A stretch of 64,000 nt of DNA, taken from NCBI RefSeq assembly GCF_003268675.1, contig NZ_CP029378.1:5146001-5210000 (forward strand), written 5' to 3'. Shown here piece after piece: positions 17,483-26,439 of this stretch. Origin of the DNA: Streptomyces bacillaris (lineage in GTDB: Bacteria > Actinomycetota > Actinomycetes > Streptomycetales > Streptomycetaceae). The translations under genes were made by a program, and so were the position numbers. Below the pieces are notes generated by a model. The model did not search any database, was not told the origin of the DNA, and saw only the letters and a list, made by a program, of their open reading frames with translations. Position 1 is the stretch's first letter; every line of letters starts with the position of its first letter.

Positions 17483-18223
17483 TTACGAGGAAGAAGGGGC
17501 GATCTCTGCGCGCAATGCGTCTGGCGTGCGCCACGATTGGCCAGCGCGGCTCTTGTGGCACATCCGGTGGCAGTTGGCACACAGGAAGGCCAAGTCGTCC
17601 AGCCTGGTCTCGCTGAGCCCGGTCACATGGAGGGGGAGTCGATGGTGTACCTCGATGTAGCCTCTGCCGAGATCTCCGTAGATGCTGCCGAAGTCAAAAT
17701 CGCATACCTCGCACTGCAGGGGCTGCCCAAGCTTCTCGGCCCGGGCGATCTTGCGGGCCCGAAGCGCTCTGTTGCGTTCCCTGTACAGCGCCCAGCGGGC
17801 AAGGAGGCGGCCTTCGACCGCCGAATTTCCTTCATCGTCCAGCTCGTCCGGATCCTGAGGAATGGTGTAAAGCTCCCCAGTGCTGATTCCCTGGCGCAGC
17901 GCAGTCGCCGCGAGAAGCATCTCAGTCGGCCGCGCGATGAAGGCACTGATCACCTCTCTGTCCAGACGGCCTCCCTTGGTAGGCGTGCCTGCGTAGGAGG
18001 GATGGTTGGACGCCAGGTCGGAGGTCTTGCGGCTGACGCTTCCGATGGACCGGAACTTCGGGATGGACCGTGCGGCTCCCTCGTGGATGGGCAGGGACCG
18101 GAGCAGGTCAGACAGCTCCACCACGCGGGGGTCGCCCTCGCGGAGTTCGTTCCAGGCATTCTCGACCACCAGAGCGCAGGCAAGCAGCAACTCGTCATGG
18201 GTCCATGCGGGACTTCGCGGCAT
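17483..18223 (-). CDS. HNH endonuclease beside the restriction-modification genes
   Basis: A 246-residue nuclease. The C-terminal HNH/beta-beta-alpha-metal domain shows the zinc-knuckle pair CEVCDFDF and LCANCH around the catalytic IEVHHRLPLH. The N-terminal part (FRSIGSVSRKTSDLASNHPS, RLDREVISAFIA) is of the type found before HNH domains in McrA-like nucleases. It may cut modified or invading DNA. The ATG at 18223 gives a normal N-terminus; an upstream start would run into the divergent promoter. It is transcribed divergently from the methyltransferase. Confidence 0.85.
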   Translation of the reverse strand: MPRSPAWTHDELLLACALVVENAWNELREGDPRVVELSDLLRSLPIHEGAARSIPKFRSIGSVSRKTSDLASNHPSYAGTPTKGGRLDREVISAFIARPTEMLLAATALRQGISTGELYTIPQDPDELDDEGNSAVEGRLLARWALYRERNRALRARKIARAEKLGQPLQCEVCDFDFGSIYGDLGRGYIEVHHRLPLHVTGLSETRLDDLAFLCANCHRMCHKSRAGQSWRTPDALRAEIAPSSS

Positions 18224-18384
18224 GGGCCATATCGTATGAGTGTTCGCTGTCACGTGTGGGGCGGTCGGAGTGTTCTGATGTGTGACGCACACTTGAAGGC
18301 GATCGCTTTGTCAGTGGGGTTTGTCACCCTCTGTGATGGCTGGCTGGAACCGGTGTCAGTCGGGCACGTTAGGAAGGAGGGTGC
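18224..18384. promoter_or_regulatory. divergent promoter region of HNH nuclease and methyltransferase
   Basis: These 161 bases separate the two divergent starts. AAGGAGGGTGC lies just before the methyltransferase ATG. The region is less GC-rich than core DNA here, and could let the cell balance methylation against cutting. No clear operator dyad is visible. Confidence 0.5.
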
Positions 18385-19596
18385 ATGACCAGCACTGAGA
18401 GGACGTTCACCTCGGTCGAGATCTGCGCCGGGGCGGGCGGGCAGGCGCTAGGGCTCCACGAGGCACTGTTCAAGCACTTGGCGCTCATCGAGATCGACCC
18501 CCACGCAGTGGAAACGCTGCGGGCCAACGTGGAGGGCAACGAGGCCTGGGGCGGATGCCTGGTCAAGCAGGCCGATCTGACGAAGCTCGCTCCGAAGGAC
18601 CTGCGACTGGAACTCGGACTGGAGCCGGGTGACCTGGACCTCCTGGCGGGAGGCGTGCCCTGCCCGCCGTTCTCGGTTGCCGGCAAGCAGCTGGGGCGGG
18701 ACGACGAGCGTGACCTGTTCCCGAACATGCTCGATCTCGTGGATGAGCTTGAGCCCAAAGCCGTGATGATCGAGAACGTCCGTGGGCTTCTGGAGCCGAG
18801 GGAGAAGTTCCAGGGCTACCGCGAGGAACTCCTGGAACGCCTGGAATCCATGGGCTATGAAAAGTGCTACTGGGAGGTTCTGGAGGCCAAGAACTACGGC
18901 GTTCCTCAGCTTCGGCCCCGCGCCATCCTGGTAGCACTGAAGTCGGAGTACCTGCCCTTCTTTGCTCAGACCCAGCCGGAGAAGCTTCCCGTGCGTACGG
19001 TAAGGGACGCTCTGGAGGCGACGATGGCGAGGCGATTCGCGGAGGTCGACGATCCGCGAGCCGAGGAGACTCTGAAGAAATGGCGGAGAAAGGCGTCCAA
19101 GGGCGTCGCCCCCACACTTGTTGGTGGCTCCAAGAAGCATGGAGGGGCTGACCTCGGCCCCACCCGGGCCAAAAAGGCATGGGAGGCACTTGGCGTCTGC
19201 GGCCTCGGAGTTGCCAATGACTCTGAAGAGATGAAGAGGCAGGGGAGCCACGAGCGCGACCTCTTTGCTGCAGCAGGGCCAAAGCTAACCGTCGAGCAGG
19301 CGGCCATCATCCAGGGGTTCCCTCCTACCTGGAAGTTCAAAGGCAGGAAAACTGCCGCCTACCGGCAGGTGGGAAATGCTTTCCCGCCGCCAGTTGCGCA
19401 GGCTGTAGGCGAGCAGATCATCGCAGCGCTGAAGGCAGGGAAGGAAGCTGGTGTCGTCGCCGCGGTACGCAAACCGCGTTCCAGGGCAGCTGCAAGGGAC
19501 AGTGAGCTTCTGTTCAGGCTGACTGAACTTTCAGCTCCGGCTGTTCCGAAGACGGCTGACCGTAGCGGCGATCGTGAGCGCGCAGTCGTCGGCTGA
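18385..19596 (+). CDS. DNA (cytosine-5) methyltransferase of a NaeI-like system
   Basis: A 403-residue m5C methyltransferase. Motif I is EICAGAGGQALGL (13-24); motif IV is PCPPFS with the catalytic cysteine at 93; motif VI is ENVRG at 130-134; motif VIII lies in NYGVPQLRPR; motif IX/X is seen as IIQGFPPTW and QVGNAFPPPVA. The target recognition domain is around 210-310. A strong AAGGAGG precedes the ATG. Its neighbours suggest it protects the NaeI-type site (GCCGGC) from the endonuclease at 20180-21235; the site itself is inferred. Its last 66 bases overlap the convergent Vsr gene. Confidence 0.92.
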   Translation: MTSTERTFTSVEICAGAGGQALGLHEALFKHLALIEIDPHAVETLRANVEGNEAWGGCLVKQADLTKLAPKDLRLELGLEPGDLDLLAGGVPCPPFSVAGKQLGRDDERDLFPNMLDLVDELEPKAVMIENVRGLLEPREKFQGYREELLERLESMGYEKCYWEVLEAKNYGVPQLRPRAILVALKSEYLPFFAQTQPEKLPVRTVRDALEATMARRFAEVDDPRAEETLKKWRRKASKGVAPTLVGGSKKHGGADLGPTRAKKAWEALGVCGLGVANDSEEMKRQGSHERDLFAAAGPKLTVEQAAIIQGFPPTWKFKGRKTAAYRQVGNAFPPPVAQAVGEQIIAALKAGKEAGVVAAVRKPRSRAAARDSELLFRLTELSAPAVPKTADRSGDRERAVVG

Positions 19597-19986
19597 CTCA
19601 TGTTCCCAGAACCGCAGCACTGTCCAGCCAGCGGCCTGGAGGTGATGGTCGGTGTCCCTGTCACGGCTGATGTTTCGAAGGACCTTCTCCGACCAGTAGC
19701 CGGAGTTGGTTTTCGGTGAGACGTAATGCACTGGACAGCCGTGCCAGTAACAGCCGTCAATAAAGACAGCCAATTTCGCTGGGCGGAAGACAATGTCTGC
19801 CGTCCGGCGAAGTCCAGGCAGCGGCTTGGCCGCAACCCTGTATCGGAGCCCTTGGGCGTGCAGGAGCCTGCGTACTAGCATTTCTGGCTTAGTGTCGCGG
19901 CTCCGGATCGCCTGCATGTTCCGGCGTCGAGCGGCAGACGAAGCCCATGAGTCGTCAGGGGGTTCCCAGGCGCCGTTGCTCGTCAT
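19531..19986 (-). CDS. vsr: very short patch repair endonuclease (Vsr)
   Basis: A 151-residue Vsr-type nuclease that nicks beside T:G mismatches made by deamination of 5-methylcytosine. Visible family features are RRRNMQAIRSRDTKPEMLVR, the catalytic aspartate in TADIVF, DGCYWHGCPVH, PKTNSGYW and the C-terminal WEHES. I prefer the ATG at 19986 (family length); the frame is open to 20163, 16 bases after the endonuclease stop, so a 210-residue form cannot be excluded. It overlaps the methyltransferase tail-to-tail by 66 bases, and probably shares a transcript with the endonuclease gene before it. Confidence 0.87.
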   Translation of the reverse strand: MTSNGAWEPPDDSWASSAARRRNMQAIRSRDTKPEMLVRRLLHAQGLRYRVAAKPLPGLRRTADIVFRPAKLAVFIDGCYWHGCPVHYVSPKTNSGYWSEKVLRNISRDRDTDHHLQAAGWTVLRFWEHESADDCALTIAATVSRLRNSRS

Positions 19987-20179
19987 TTTGCAGTAATCCC
20001 AGTGGTCCTGGTGATGGCGGAAGATTATTTCGGAATCAAGGCCAAGCGGGCGGTGCTCGCATGGGTCGACCTCTTCGCTATCATACCAACGTGCATCTGC
20101 CTCGCCCGTGCACTTCTTGAAGTCTGCGTTGGGTGCGGTAATTGTCTGCAGCAGTCCCGTCATGAAGAATCAGGGCTTT

Positions 20180-21235
20180 CTACTGAGGTGCCCTCAACTG
20201 CTCCTGCGGCGGCAAGGGTAGAACGGCATCGTGGCCTTCAAGGGAGAGTCGGCGCCGCTGAGCGGCTTTCGCGCTGCCTTCCTGGGCTTCGGGCAGCTGT
20301 GGAGCGGCTTCCTCTGGGTCACCAGGCTGCGCGACAACCCAGAACTCTCCGTCAATCTCGGCTTGTGGGAGGCCGCTGTGTTCCGGGCGTGCCCGCACGA
20401 TGCGGTGTGCGACGAACTCTCCCTCGGCTGGTACCGGACCTCCTAGGTCTCTGGCTACGGCCTGGTGGGACTGGTAGTCGCCCAGAATGATGATCCCGTG
20501 AGGACGCAGCGCTGGGCGAGCGCGCCCTTTGCTTCCTTCACGCACACGCGCCATGTAATCGACCTGCTGGGCGGCGGTGCGCACCACGCCCCGGCCGATA
20601 GGTTTGCCGTGCACTAGACGGAATAGTTCACGAACGCGAGCCTGGCCTTTGTTTTTACCTGGGATCAGAATTTTTGCCCGTGTTGCCTCAGGCAGGTGGA
20701 GCAGCACGTTTTCTGGAAGATCGGCATCCTTCCAGAGCCAGGTGATTTTGTTGCGATGCTCCGCCTTGACCGTGAACTTCATGTCGCGGTTGGTTCCGCC
20801 ATTGAGCCACTCACGCTTGATGCGCAGCAGGCCCGCGCTCCACCGACTCTGGTAGTCATCGGCCCAGACGAGCAGGCATAGATGATCCTCGGCCTCAGGA
20901 GGGATCATCCATGATCCGAAGTTCTGTGAGTACTTGCAGTCGACGTCGATTCCCTCGATTCGGTAGTCCGTGTCGACGCCATCTGCGAAATCAAACTCAC
21001 GCTGAAGGTTGATTTCAACAAGCGTGCCGGCGTGGGTTTTTTCGGTTTTCAAGAGGGTTGACCAGTCGTAGCGTCCGGTGACCTCGCCATTGAGGAGTTG
21101 GTCGATCGTGTCCCGGAGTACTCTGGCGAAACGGGTCCCGTGAGGATCGAGACTCATCAAATGCTTCCGCACCACCATCAGTTCTGGGTCATCACAGACG
21201 CCAGATACCGGGCCGGGCGGGTCGAAAAGAGTCAT
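20180..21235 (-). CDS. NaeI-type (type IIE) restriction endonuclease
   Basis: A 351-residue endonuclease closely resembling NaeI. Long matches to the remembered NaeI sequence include LLKTEKTHAGTLVEINLQRE, EVDCKYSQ-like VDCKYSQNFGSWMIPPEAE, GTNRD, LPENVLLHLPE and HGIIILGDYQSH. The catalytic set keeps NaeI spacing exactly: Glu74, Asp90, Asp99 and Lys101, matching Glu70/Asp86/Asp95/Lys97. Leu47 aligns with NaeI Leu43, whose change to lysine turns that enzyme into a topoisomerase. NaeI binds two GCCGGC sites, one allosteric. About 35 extra C-terminal residues follow the homologous part. Transcribed towards vsr. Confidence 0.92.
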   Translation of the reverse strand: MTLFDPPGPVSGVCDDPELMVVRKHLMSLDPHGTRFARVLRDTIDQLLNGEVTGRYDWSTLLKTEKTHAGTLVEINLQREFDFADGVDTDYRIEGIDVDCKYSQNFGSWMIPPEAEDHLCLLVWADDYQSRWSAGLLRIKREWLNGGTNRDMKFTVKAEHRNKITWLWKDADLPENVLLHLPEATRAKILIPGKNKGQARVRELFRLVHGKPIGRGVVRTAAQQVDYMARVREGSKGRARPALRPHGIIILGDYQSHQAVARDLGGPVPAEGEFVAHRIVRARPEHSGLPQAEIDGEFWVVAQPGDPEEAAPQLPEAQEGSAKAAQRRRLSLEGHDAVLPLPPQEQLRAPQ

Positions 21236-21381
21236 GCTGGCATGCTTTCGTAGGAAATGGTGGTGTGAGGGTATGCGTCTGATCAGACTCCGGAAACGCG
21301 CTTGCAGTTCCCAGGTGGTGAGTACGTCTCGTCCCGGGGCATGGAGGCCCGATAGGCAGAGCTAGGCGAGATTGTCGTGCA

Positions 21382-21415
21382 CAGTCCGGGGCCCGGAAAA
21401 CCGGGCCCCGGACTG
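21382..21415 (-). terminator. perfect hairpin terminator of the SEC-C gene
   Basis: A perfect 15-base-pair stem (21382-21396 with 21401-21415) is closed by an AAAA loop, 14 bases beyond the stop of the SEC-C gene. It may also insulate the restriction-modification block. Confidence 0.85.
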
Positions 21416-21428
21416 CCGGCCTCAGCTC

Positions 21429-22436
21429 TCACCCGCCCCCGTGGCACACCCCGTAGGCCTCTCCGGAGCCGCACCAGCAGGCTGCTGTGCGGGGCGGGGG
21501 CCACGGGGTGGCGCGGCCTCGGGCGGCGAGGGTGGTGGCGTATTGGGGGAGGAGGGCGGTGGTGGTGGGGGAGGTGGCTTCGGAGGCGGCGAAGGCCTCG
21601 TACGAGGGGACCGTGCCCGTGACGATGCCCAGGTTGGGGGTGCCCGCAGCGTGGAGGTCGCGCAGGGAGGCCTCCAGGCGGGACAGGTGCGTCGCGTGGT
21701 CCACGTACTCCTCGGTCAAGTCGGGGTAGGCGGTGAGGAGTTCGCGGAGCTCCTCCTTCGGCCAGTGCAGCACCGCCACCGGGAACGGGCGGGAGAGCGC
21801 CGTGCGGTACGTGCCCAGTTCCGCGCGCAGGCGGGTGATCTCCGCCTTCAGCTCCGCCGGGTCCGAGGAGCCCAGCGACCACAGGCGCTTCGGGTCGTGG
21901 AGCTCGTCCAGGGGGACCGGGGCCGTGTTCAGTGCGCCGGCCAGTTCGTCCCAGGCGTCGTGGGGGAGGGCGAGGAGGCGGCGTACCCGGTGGCGGCCCG
22001 TGAGCAGGGACTGCGTGGCGTACGGGACCTCCTCGCCGGGGGCCAGCAGCAGGGTCAGCGCGGTCGAGAAGAAGTCGTGCGCCGACTCCAGCTCGTCGTG
22101 CGCCTCCAGGGTCTCGGCGGCGACCTGCCACGGCGCCGCGTCCGGCGGGCCCGCGGCGCGGATGCCCTCGATGATCGCCCGGGCCTCGGCCTCGTGCCCG
22201 TACTCCCAGAGGTTGGCGGCCTTCAGGGCCTTGATCAGGTGCGGGTTCTCGACGGCGGACTCGGGGGCGGCCAGCAGATCGTCGTAGAGCGTGCTCGCGC
22301 GGGCGCGGTCACCGGCCAGTTCCAGATGGGCCGCGGCCCGCAGGACCAGGGGCTCCCGGTCCTCCGGATACTGCGCCGCGGTGCGCAGCAGGCGCTCGGC
22401 TTCGGTGGTGTGGTCAGCAGGCGTGTCGGGGCGCAT
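21429..22436 (-). CDS. SEC-C motif protein with TPR-like helical repeats
   Basis: A 335-residue soluble protein. The N-terminal third is built of TPR-like helix pairs (AERLLRTAAQYPEDREPLVL, EAEARAIIEGI), and the C-terminus ends in a SEC-C zinc motif, CWCGSGEAYGVCH, preceded by a proline-rich spacer. SEC-C motifs bind zinc and partner proteins, as in SecA. The ATG at 22436 is well placed. It is a common streptomycete protein of unknown role and probably a core gene bounding the accessory block. Confidence 0.8.
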   Translation of the reverse strand: MRPDTPADHTTEAERLLRTAAQYPEDREPLVLRAAAHLELAGDRARASTLYDDLLAAPESAVENPHLIKALKAANLWEYGHEAEARAIIEGIRAAGPPDAAPWQVAAETLEAHDELESAHDFFSTALTLLLAPGEEVPYATQSLLTGRHRVRRLLALPHDAWDELAGALNTAPVPLDELHDPKRLWSLGSSDPAELKAEITRLRAELGTYRTALSRPFPVAVLHWPKEELRELLTAYPDLTEEYVDHATHLSRLEASLRDLHAAGTPNLGIVTGTVPSYEAFAASEATSPTTTALLPQYATTLAARGRATPWPPPRTAACWCGSGEAYGVCHGGG

Positions 22437-22692
22437 GGATCACACGGTACTGCCGGAGCCCGGCCCCCGGGAGAAGAGGCCGCAACCATGACCGGAAGCG
22501 GCGACGGAAGCGACGACAGGAGAGAAGTCGGGAGGAAACGGAGAGCGGCCGGGAGAGAAGGAGTGAGTGGAATCGGTTGATACGTATGGAGAGTTCCGGG
22601 GGGCGGGGCTATCTTGCCCGCCGTGTGGGAGCGGGATAGGGAGGGGCGCCCCTGTCGTGCCCGACGTGCGGGAGTGGGAGGGAGGCGGTGCT

Positions 22693-23454
22693 GTGCGGCG
22701 GCGACTTCTCGTCCGTGCGCTCTGGGGGTTCGCCGAGGTGGTCGTCAGCCTCGGCGTCGTCCTGCTCCTCCTCGTCGCCCACCAGCTGTGGTGGACCAAC
22801 CGGCTCGCCCGCGACGACGCCGGGCGGACCGTCCAGGCGCTGGAGAGGGAGTGGAGGGCACCCGCGGCCCCGTTCTCGCCCGGACCCGAACCCGGAGCTG
22901 GAGCTGTACCCGGGCCCATACCCATACCCATACCCGGACCTGGATCCGGATCCGGTCCTTCTTCTTCCGCCGCTCCCCGTGGCGAACCCCCCTCCCCCCG
23001 CTGGGACCAGGCCTACGCCGTCCTCCGCATCCCCCGCATCGGCCTCACCGCCCCCGTCGCCGAAGGCACCGGCAAAGGCGGCGTCCTCGACCGCGGGTAC
23101 GTCGGGCACTACACCCGCACCGCCCAGGCCGGGCAGGCCGGGAACTTCGCGCTCGCCGGGCACCGCAACACCCACGGCGAGCCCTTCCGGCGCATCGACC
23201 GGCTGCGGCGCGGTGACCGGATCACCGTCGAGACCCGGGACGCCGTCTACACGTACACCGTCGACCAGAGCCTGGCCCGGACCGCGCCCTCCGACAGCGG
23301 GGTCATCGCGCCCGTGCCGCGCTCCAACATCACCACCTCCGCCGGGTACAGCGAGCCCGGGTACTACCTCACCCTCACCACCTGCACCCCCGAGTTCAGC
23401 TCCCGCTACCGGCTCGTCGTCTGGGGGAAGCTCACCGCCATGCGCCCCCGGTAG
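22693..23454 (+). CDS. class E sortase
   Basis: A 253-residue membrane-anchored transpeptidase. A single N-terminal helix (about 8-33) is followed by a proline-rich linker, including a run of Pro-Ile repeats, and the sortase barrel: catalytic His in FALAGHRNTHG, Cys in LTLTTCTPEF and Arg in SRYRLVVWG. The TLTTCTP signature is that of actinobacterial class E sortases, which prefer LAXTG signals. GTG at 22693 has GGGAGGGAGG upstream; the longer frame starts inside noise. A candidate LAXTG substrate is encoded at 35542-36747. Confidence 0.88.
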   Translation: MRRRLLVRALWGFAEVVVSLGVVLLLLVAHQLWWTNRLARDDAGRTVQALEREWRAPAAPFSPGPEPGAGAVPGPIPIPIPGPGSGSGPSSSAAPRGEPPSPRWDQAYAVLRIPRIGLTAPVAEGTGKGGVLDRGYVGHYTRTAQAGQAGNFALAGHRNTHGEPFRRIDRLRRGDRITVETRDAVYTYTVDQSLARTAPSDSGVIAPVPRSNITTSAGYSEPGYYLTLTTCTPEFSSRYRLVVWGKLTAMRPR

Positions 23455-23544
23455 CCGACCGGCGTCCATCCCGGGCCGGGGCGATCATCGTGTATAACGA
23501 ATTCAAGGACGTTGTACGAGTGACGAGTGCGGGAGGAGCCATCC

Positions 23545-23883
23545 ATGCGTGATGTCGAGTCCCTGCGCGGCGCCTTCGCCCGGGTCCTCCGGCCCGTCGG
23601 CCTTCTCGTTCTCCTCGTCGCCCAGGTCGTCCTCGCCGAGGGCGGTGGCCTCTCCGCCGCCGTCGCGCTCGCCGCCACCGCCGCGGCCGGCTCCGCGCTC
23701 CTCGCCTGCTCCGTCATCAGCGCCCGCTGCGCGCCCCCGGTGCCCCGCACCCGGGTCCGTACGGCGATCAGGGACCGCGAGAAGCGCACCGCCTTCCTGC
23801 CCCAACGCGACCCCGACGCCCGCGGGCGCACCAGGCCGCGAGCCCCCGGGTACGGCCTTCCGACGGCCGCCGTCGTCGTTTAG
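23545..23883 (+). CDS. DUF6412 membrane protein
   Basis: A 112-residue protein with two hydrophobic segments (about 17-33 and 39-60) and a basic, proline-rich tail, matching the small DUF6412 family. GGGAGGAG precedes the ATG. In streptomycetes this family commonly stands directly before a short YidC paralogue, as here, so the two may act together in membrane protein insertion. No activity is known. Confidence 0.75.
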   Translation: MRDVESLRGAFARVLRPVGLLVLLVAQVVLAEGGGLSAAVALAATAAAGSALLACSVISARCAPPVPRTRVRTAIRDREKRTAFLPQRDPDARGRTRPRAPGYGLPTAAVVV

Positions 23884-24108
23884 GGCGTTCCTCCCGCACT
23901 TCCCGTACCGCCGCATACCGCCCCGGAGCGCCCTTCCGCGCCGGTCGTCCTGCCGCGCACCAAGCGCCGCACGCGCCACACGCACGTCACGCACGTATCC
24001 CGTGCACCGCACGCCCCTATCCCGTGCGTCGCACGCACCGCGTGCACCCGTGCGTCCCGCGCGCTGCGTATCTCTTCCGGCACGACGAGACCCCCGGAGG
24101 GCTCACCC

Positions 24109-24897
24109 ATGTCCGCCTTCATGTCCGCTTTCGCCAACCTGGTCGGCTCCCTCGCGGAACTGCTCCAGCCGCTGTTCCACGGCGCCTCCACCGCCGCCGC
24201 GATCGTCCTCTTCACCGCCCTCGTACGCCTCGCCGTCCACCCCCTCTCCCGGGCCGCCGCGCGCGGGCAGAAGGCCCGGACCCGGCTCCAGCCGCAGATC
24301 GCGGAGCTGCGCAAGAAACACGGGAAGAACCCCGAGCGGATGCAGAAGGCGATCATGGAACTCCACGCCGCCGAGAAGGTCTCGCCCCTGTCCGGCTGCC
24401 TGCCGAGCCTGCTCCAGATGCCCGCCTTCTTCCTCCTCTACCACCTGTTCTCCAGCGGCTCCATCGGCGGCGAGCCCAACGCGCTCCTCAGCCACGACAT
24501 CCTCGGCGCCCCGCTCGGCGGGCGCTGGCACGACGCTCTCGCGGCCGACGGGGCCTTCGGGGGGAACGGTCTGGTGTACCTGGGGCTCTTCGCGCTCGTC
24601 CTCGCCGTCGCCACCTTCAGCTACCGGCTCACCAGGCGGCAGATGGCCGCCAACCCCATGAACCCCGCCACCGGCCCGGACGGGCAGCCCCTGCCGGGCA
24701 TGGGCGCGATGGTGAAGATGATGCCGCTGCTCTCGTTCGCCACCCTGATCACCGTCGCCGTCGTCCCGCTCGCCGCCGCCCTGTACGTCGTCACCACCAC
24801 CGCCTGGAGCGCCGTCGAACGGGCCTGGCTCTACCGGGACGTGTACCGGGACCGGGACACGGCCGCCTCCGGTGGCGCCATGGCCACCGCGGCGTAA
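24109..24897 (+). CDS. yidC: YidC/Oxa1-family membrane insertase (paralogue)
   Basis: A 262-residue insertase with the five-helix YidC core: IVLFTALVRLAVHPLSR (helix with the conserved arginine), the cytoplasmic helical hairpin QPQIAELRKKHGKNPERM, the LSGCLPSLLQMPAFFLLYHL segment and two late helices. It is shorter than the main chromosomal YidC and lies outside the rnpA-yidC-gidB context, so it is probably a second copy. CGGAGG precedes the ATG at 24109. Confidence 0.88.
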   Translation: MSAFMSAFANLVGSLAELLQPLFHGASTAAAIVLFTALVRLAVHPLSRAAARGQKARTRLQPQIAELRKKHGKNPERMQKAIMELHAAEKVSPLSGCLPSLLQMPAFFLLYHLFSSGSIGGEPNALLSHDILGAPLGGRWHDALAADGAFGGNGLVYLGLFALVLAVATFSYRLTRRQMAANPMNPATGPDGQPLPGMGAMVKMMPLLSFATLITVAVVPLAAALYVVTTTAWSAVERAWLYRDVYRDRDTAASGGAMATAA

Positions 24898-25033
24898 TTC
24901 CGTCGCCCGGTGCGCCGGTCCAGTGTGTGAACGGGGTCTTGCGGAGTGATCCCGGCTCTTGGAGGATCAGACAAGCCCTTCGCCGGCCGCAACCCGCCGG
25001 AGGGCCCCACCTCGAACAAGAGGAGTTGGACCG

Positions 25034-25894
25034 TTGAAGCTGCTTCGAGTCGGTACGGCGGGCGCCGAGCGCCCCGCGCTTCTCGACCGCGACGGGACTC
25101 TGCGTGATCTGTCGGGGATCGTCCCCGACATCGACGGCGATCTGCTCGCCGACGCCTCCGCCCTAGCCCGGGTACGGACAGCCGCCGACACCCCCGCCGT
25201 GCTGCCCGCCCTCGATCCGGCGGGGCTGCGCATCGGGCCGCCGCTCGGGCGCATCGGCAAGATCGTGTGCATCGGGCTGAACTACCACGACCACGCCGCC
25301 GAGACCGGGGCGGCCATCCCGGCGGAGCCGATCCTCTTCTTCAAGGCCCCCGACACCGTCGTCGGGCCCGAGGACACCGTGCTCGTACCGCGCGGCAGCC
25401 GCAAGACGGACTGGGAGGTCGAACTCGCCGTCGTCATCGGCCGCACCGCCCGCTACCTGGGCTCCGCCGAGGAGGGCCTCGCCCATGTCGCCGGGTACGC
25501 CACCGCCCACGACGTCTCGGAGCGCGAGTTCCAGATCGAGCGCGGCGGCACCTGGGACAAGGGCAAGAACTGCGAGACCTTCAACCCGCTCGGTCCCTGG
25601 CTCGTCACCGCCGACGAGGTGGAGGACCCGCAGGCCCTCCCGCTGCGCCTCTGGGTCAACGGCGAGCTGAAGCAGGACGGCACCACCGCCGACCAGATCT
25701 TCCCGGTGGGTGAAGTCGTGCGCTATCTCAGCCACTTCATGACGCTGTATCCGGGCGACGTCATCAACACCGGTACGCCCGCCGGGGTCGCCATGGGGCA
25801 GCCCGAGCCCAAGCCGTATCTGAAGGCGGGGGACGTGGTGGAGCTGGAGGTGGAGGGGCTCGGCCGGCAGCGGCAGGAGCTCAAGGGGGCGTAG
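25034..25894 (+). CDS. fumarylacetoacetate hydrolase family protein
   Basis: A 286-residue FAH-fold enzyme. The family start KLLRVG, the core GKIVCIGLNYHDHAAE, the metal-binding ILFFKAPDTVVGP, DWEVELAVVIG and TGTPAGVAMG are all present. Members hydrolyse or isomerise beta-dicarbonyl and homoprotocatechuate-type intermediates; the substrate cannot be told. TTG at 25034 has GAGGAG eight bases before it and gives the expected N-terminus, whereas the upstream ATG leads only to proline/arginine-rich sequence. Confidence 0.88.
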   Translation: MKLLRVGTAGAERPALLDRDGTLRDLSGIVPDIDGDLLADASALARVRTAADTPAVLPALDPAGLRIGPPLGRIGKIVCIGLNYHDHAAETGAAIPAEPILFFKAPDTVVGPEDTVLVPRGSRKTDWEVELAVVIGRTARYLGSAEEGLAHVAGYATAHDVSEREFQIERGGTWDKGKNCETFNPLGPWLVTADEVEDPQALPLRLWVNGELKQDGTTADQIFPVGEVVRYLSHFMTLYPGDVINTGTPAGVAMGQPEPKPYLKAGDVVELEVEGLGRQRQELKGA

Positions 25895-25956
25895 GCCGGA
25901 GTGCACGTGGGCCGGGGGCGTGCTGTGCCACGCCCCCGGCCCCGTACGTACGCCCT

Positions 25957-26439
25957 TCAGCCGGTGCCCAGCGTCGACGCGAACTGCTCCAGCGCCTCCA
26001 CCACCATCGCGTGGTCCTCCGCCTGCGGCAGCCCCGAGACGGTGACCGTGCCGATCACGCCCGCCCCCTCCACCGCGATCGGGAACGAACCGCCGTGCGC
26101 CGCGTACGTGTCCGGGTCCAGGCGGGACGACTCCTCGAACGTCGTGCCCTTCGCCCGGAACCGGGTGCCGACCAGATACGAGCTCTCGCCGTACCGCTCG
26201 ACCACCTTCCGCTTGCGGTCGATCCAGGCGTCGTTGTCCGCGCTGGAGCCGGGCAGCGCCGCGTGGAACAGTTGCTGCGCCCCGCGCCGGATGTCGATCG
26301 CCACCGGGGCGTGCCGCTCCCGGGCCAGCCCCACCAGCAGGCTGCCCAGCGCGAACGCGTCGTCGTAGGAGGAGTGCGGGAGGGTGAGTCGGCGCTCCTG
26401 GGCGATCAGCTCGGAGATCGTGGGGGAGGTGGTGGTCAT
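25957..26439 (-). CDS. heme-degrading/HbpS-like domain protein
   Basis: A 160-residue protein of the heme-binding HbpS-like (UPF0303/DUF336-related) family. The fold is indicated by DDAFALGSLLVGLARERHAP, VAIDIRRGAQQLFHAALPG, DRKRKVVERYGES and the C-terminal GVIGTVTVSGLPQAEDHAMV. Its ATG overlaps the stop of the oxidoreductase gene (ATGA), so the two are coupled. The role is probably sensing or handling of a cofactor or small carbonyl compound in the same pathway. Confidence 0.85.
   Translation of the reverse strand: MTTTSPTISELIAQERRLTLPHSSYDDAFALGSLLVGLARERHAPVAIDIRRGAQQLFHAALPGSSADNDAWIDRKRKVVERYGESSYLVGTRFRAKGTTFEESSRLDPDTYAAHGGSFPIAVEGAGVIGTVTVSGLPQAEDHAMVVEALEQFASTLGTG

Noticed and set aside
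17315..18388. A 357-codon plus-strand frame opposite the HNH endonuclease
   Set aside because: The HNH zinc and catalytic motifs are on the minus strand, and the plus frame has no recognisable feature.
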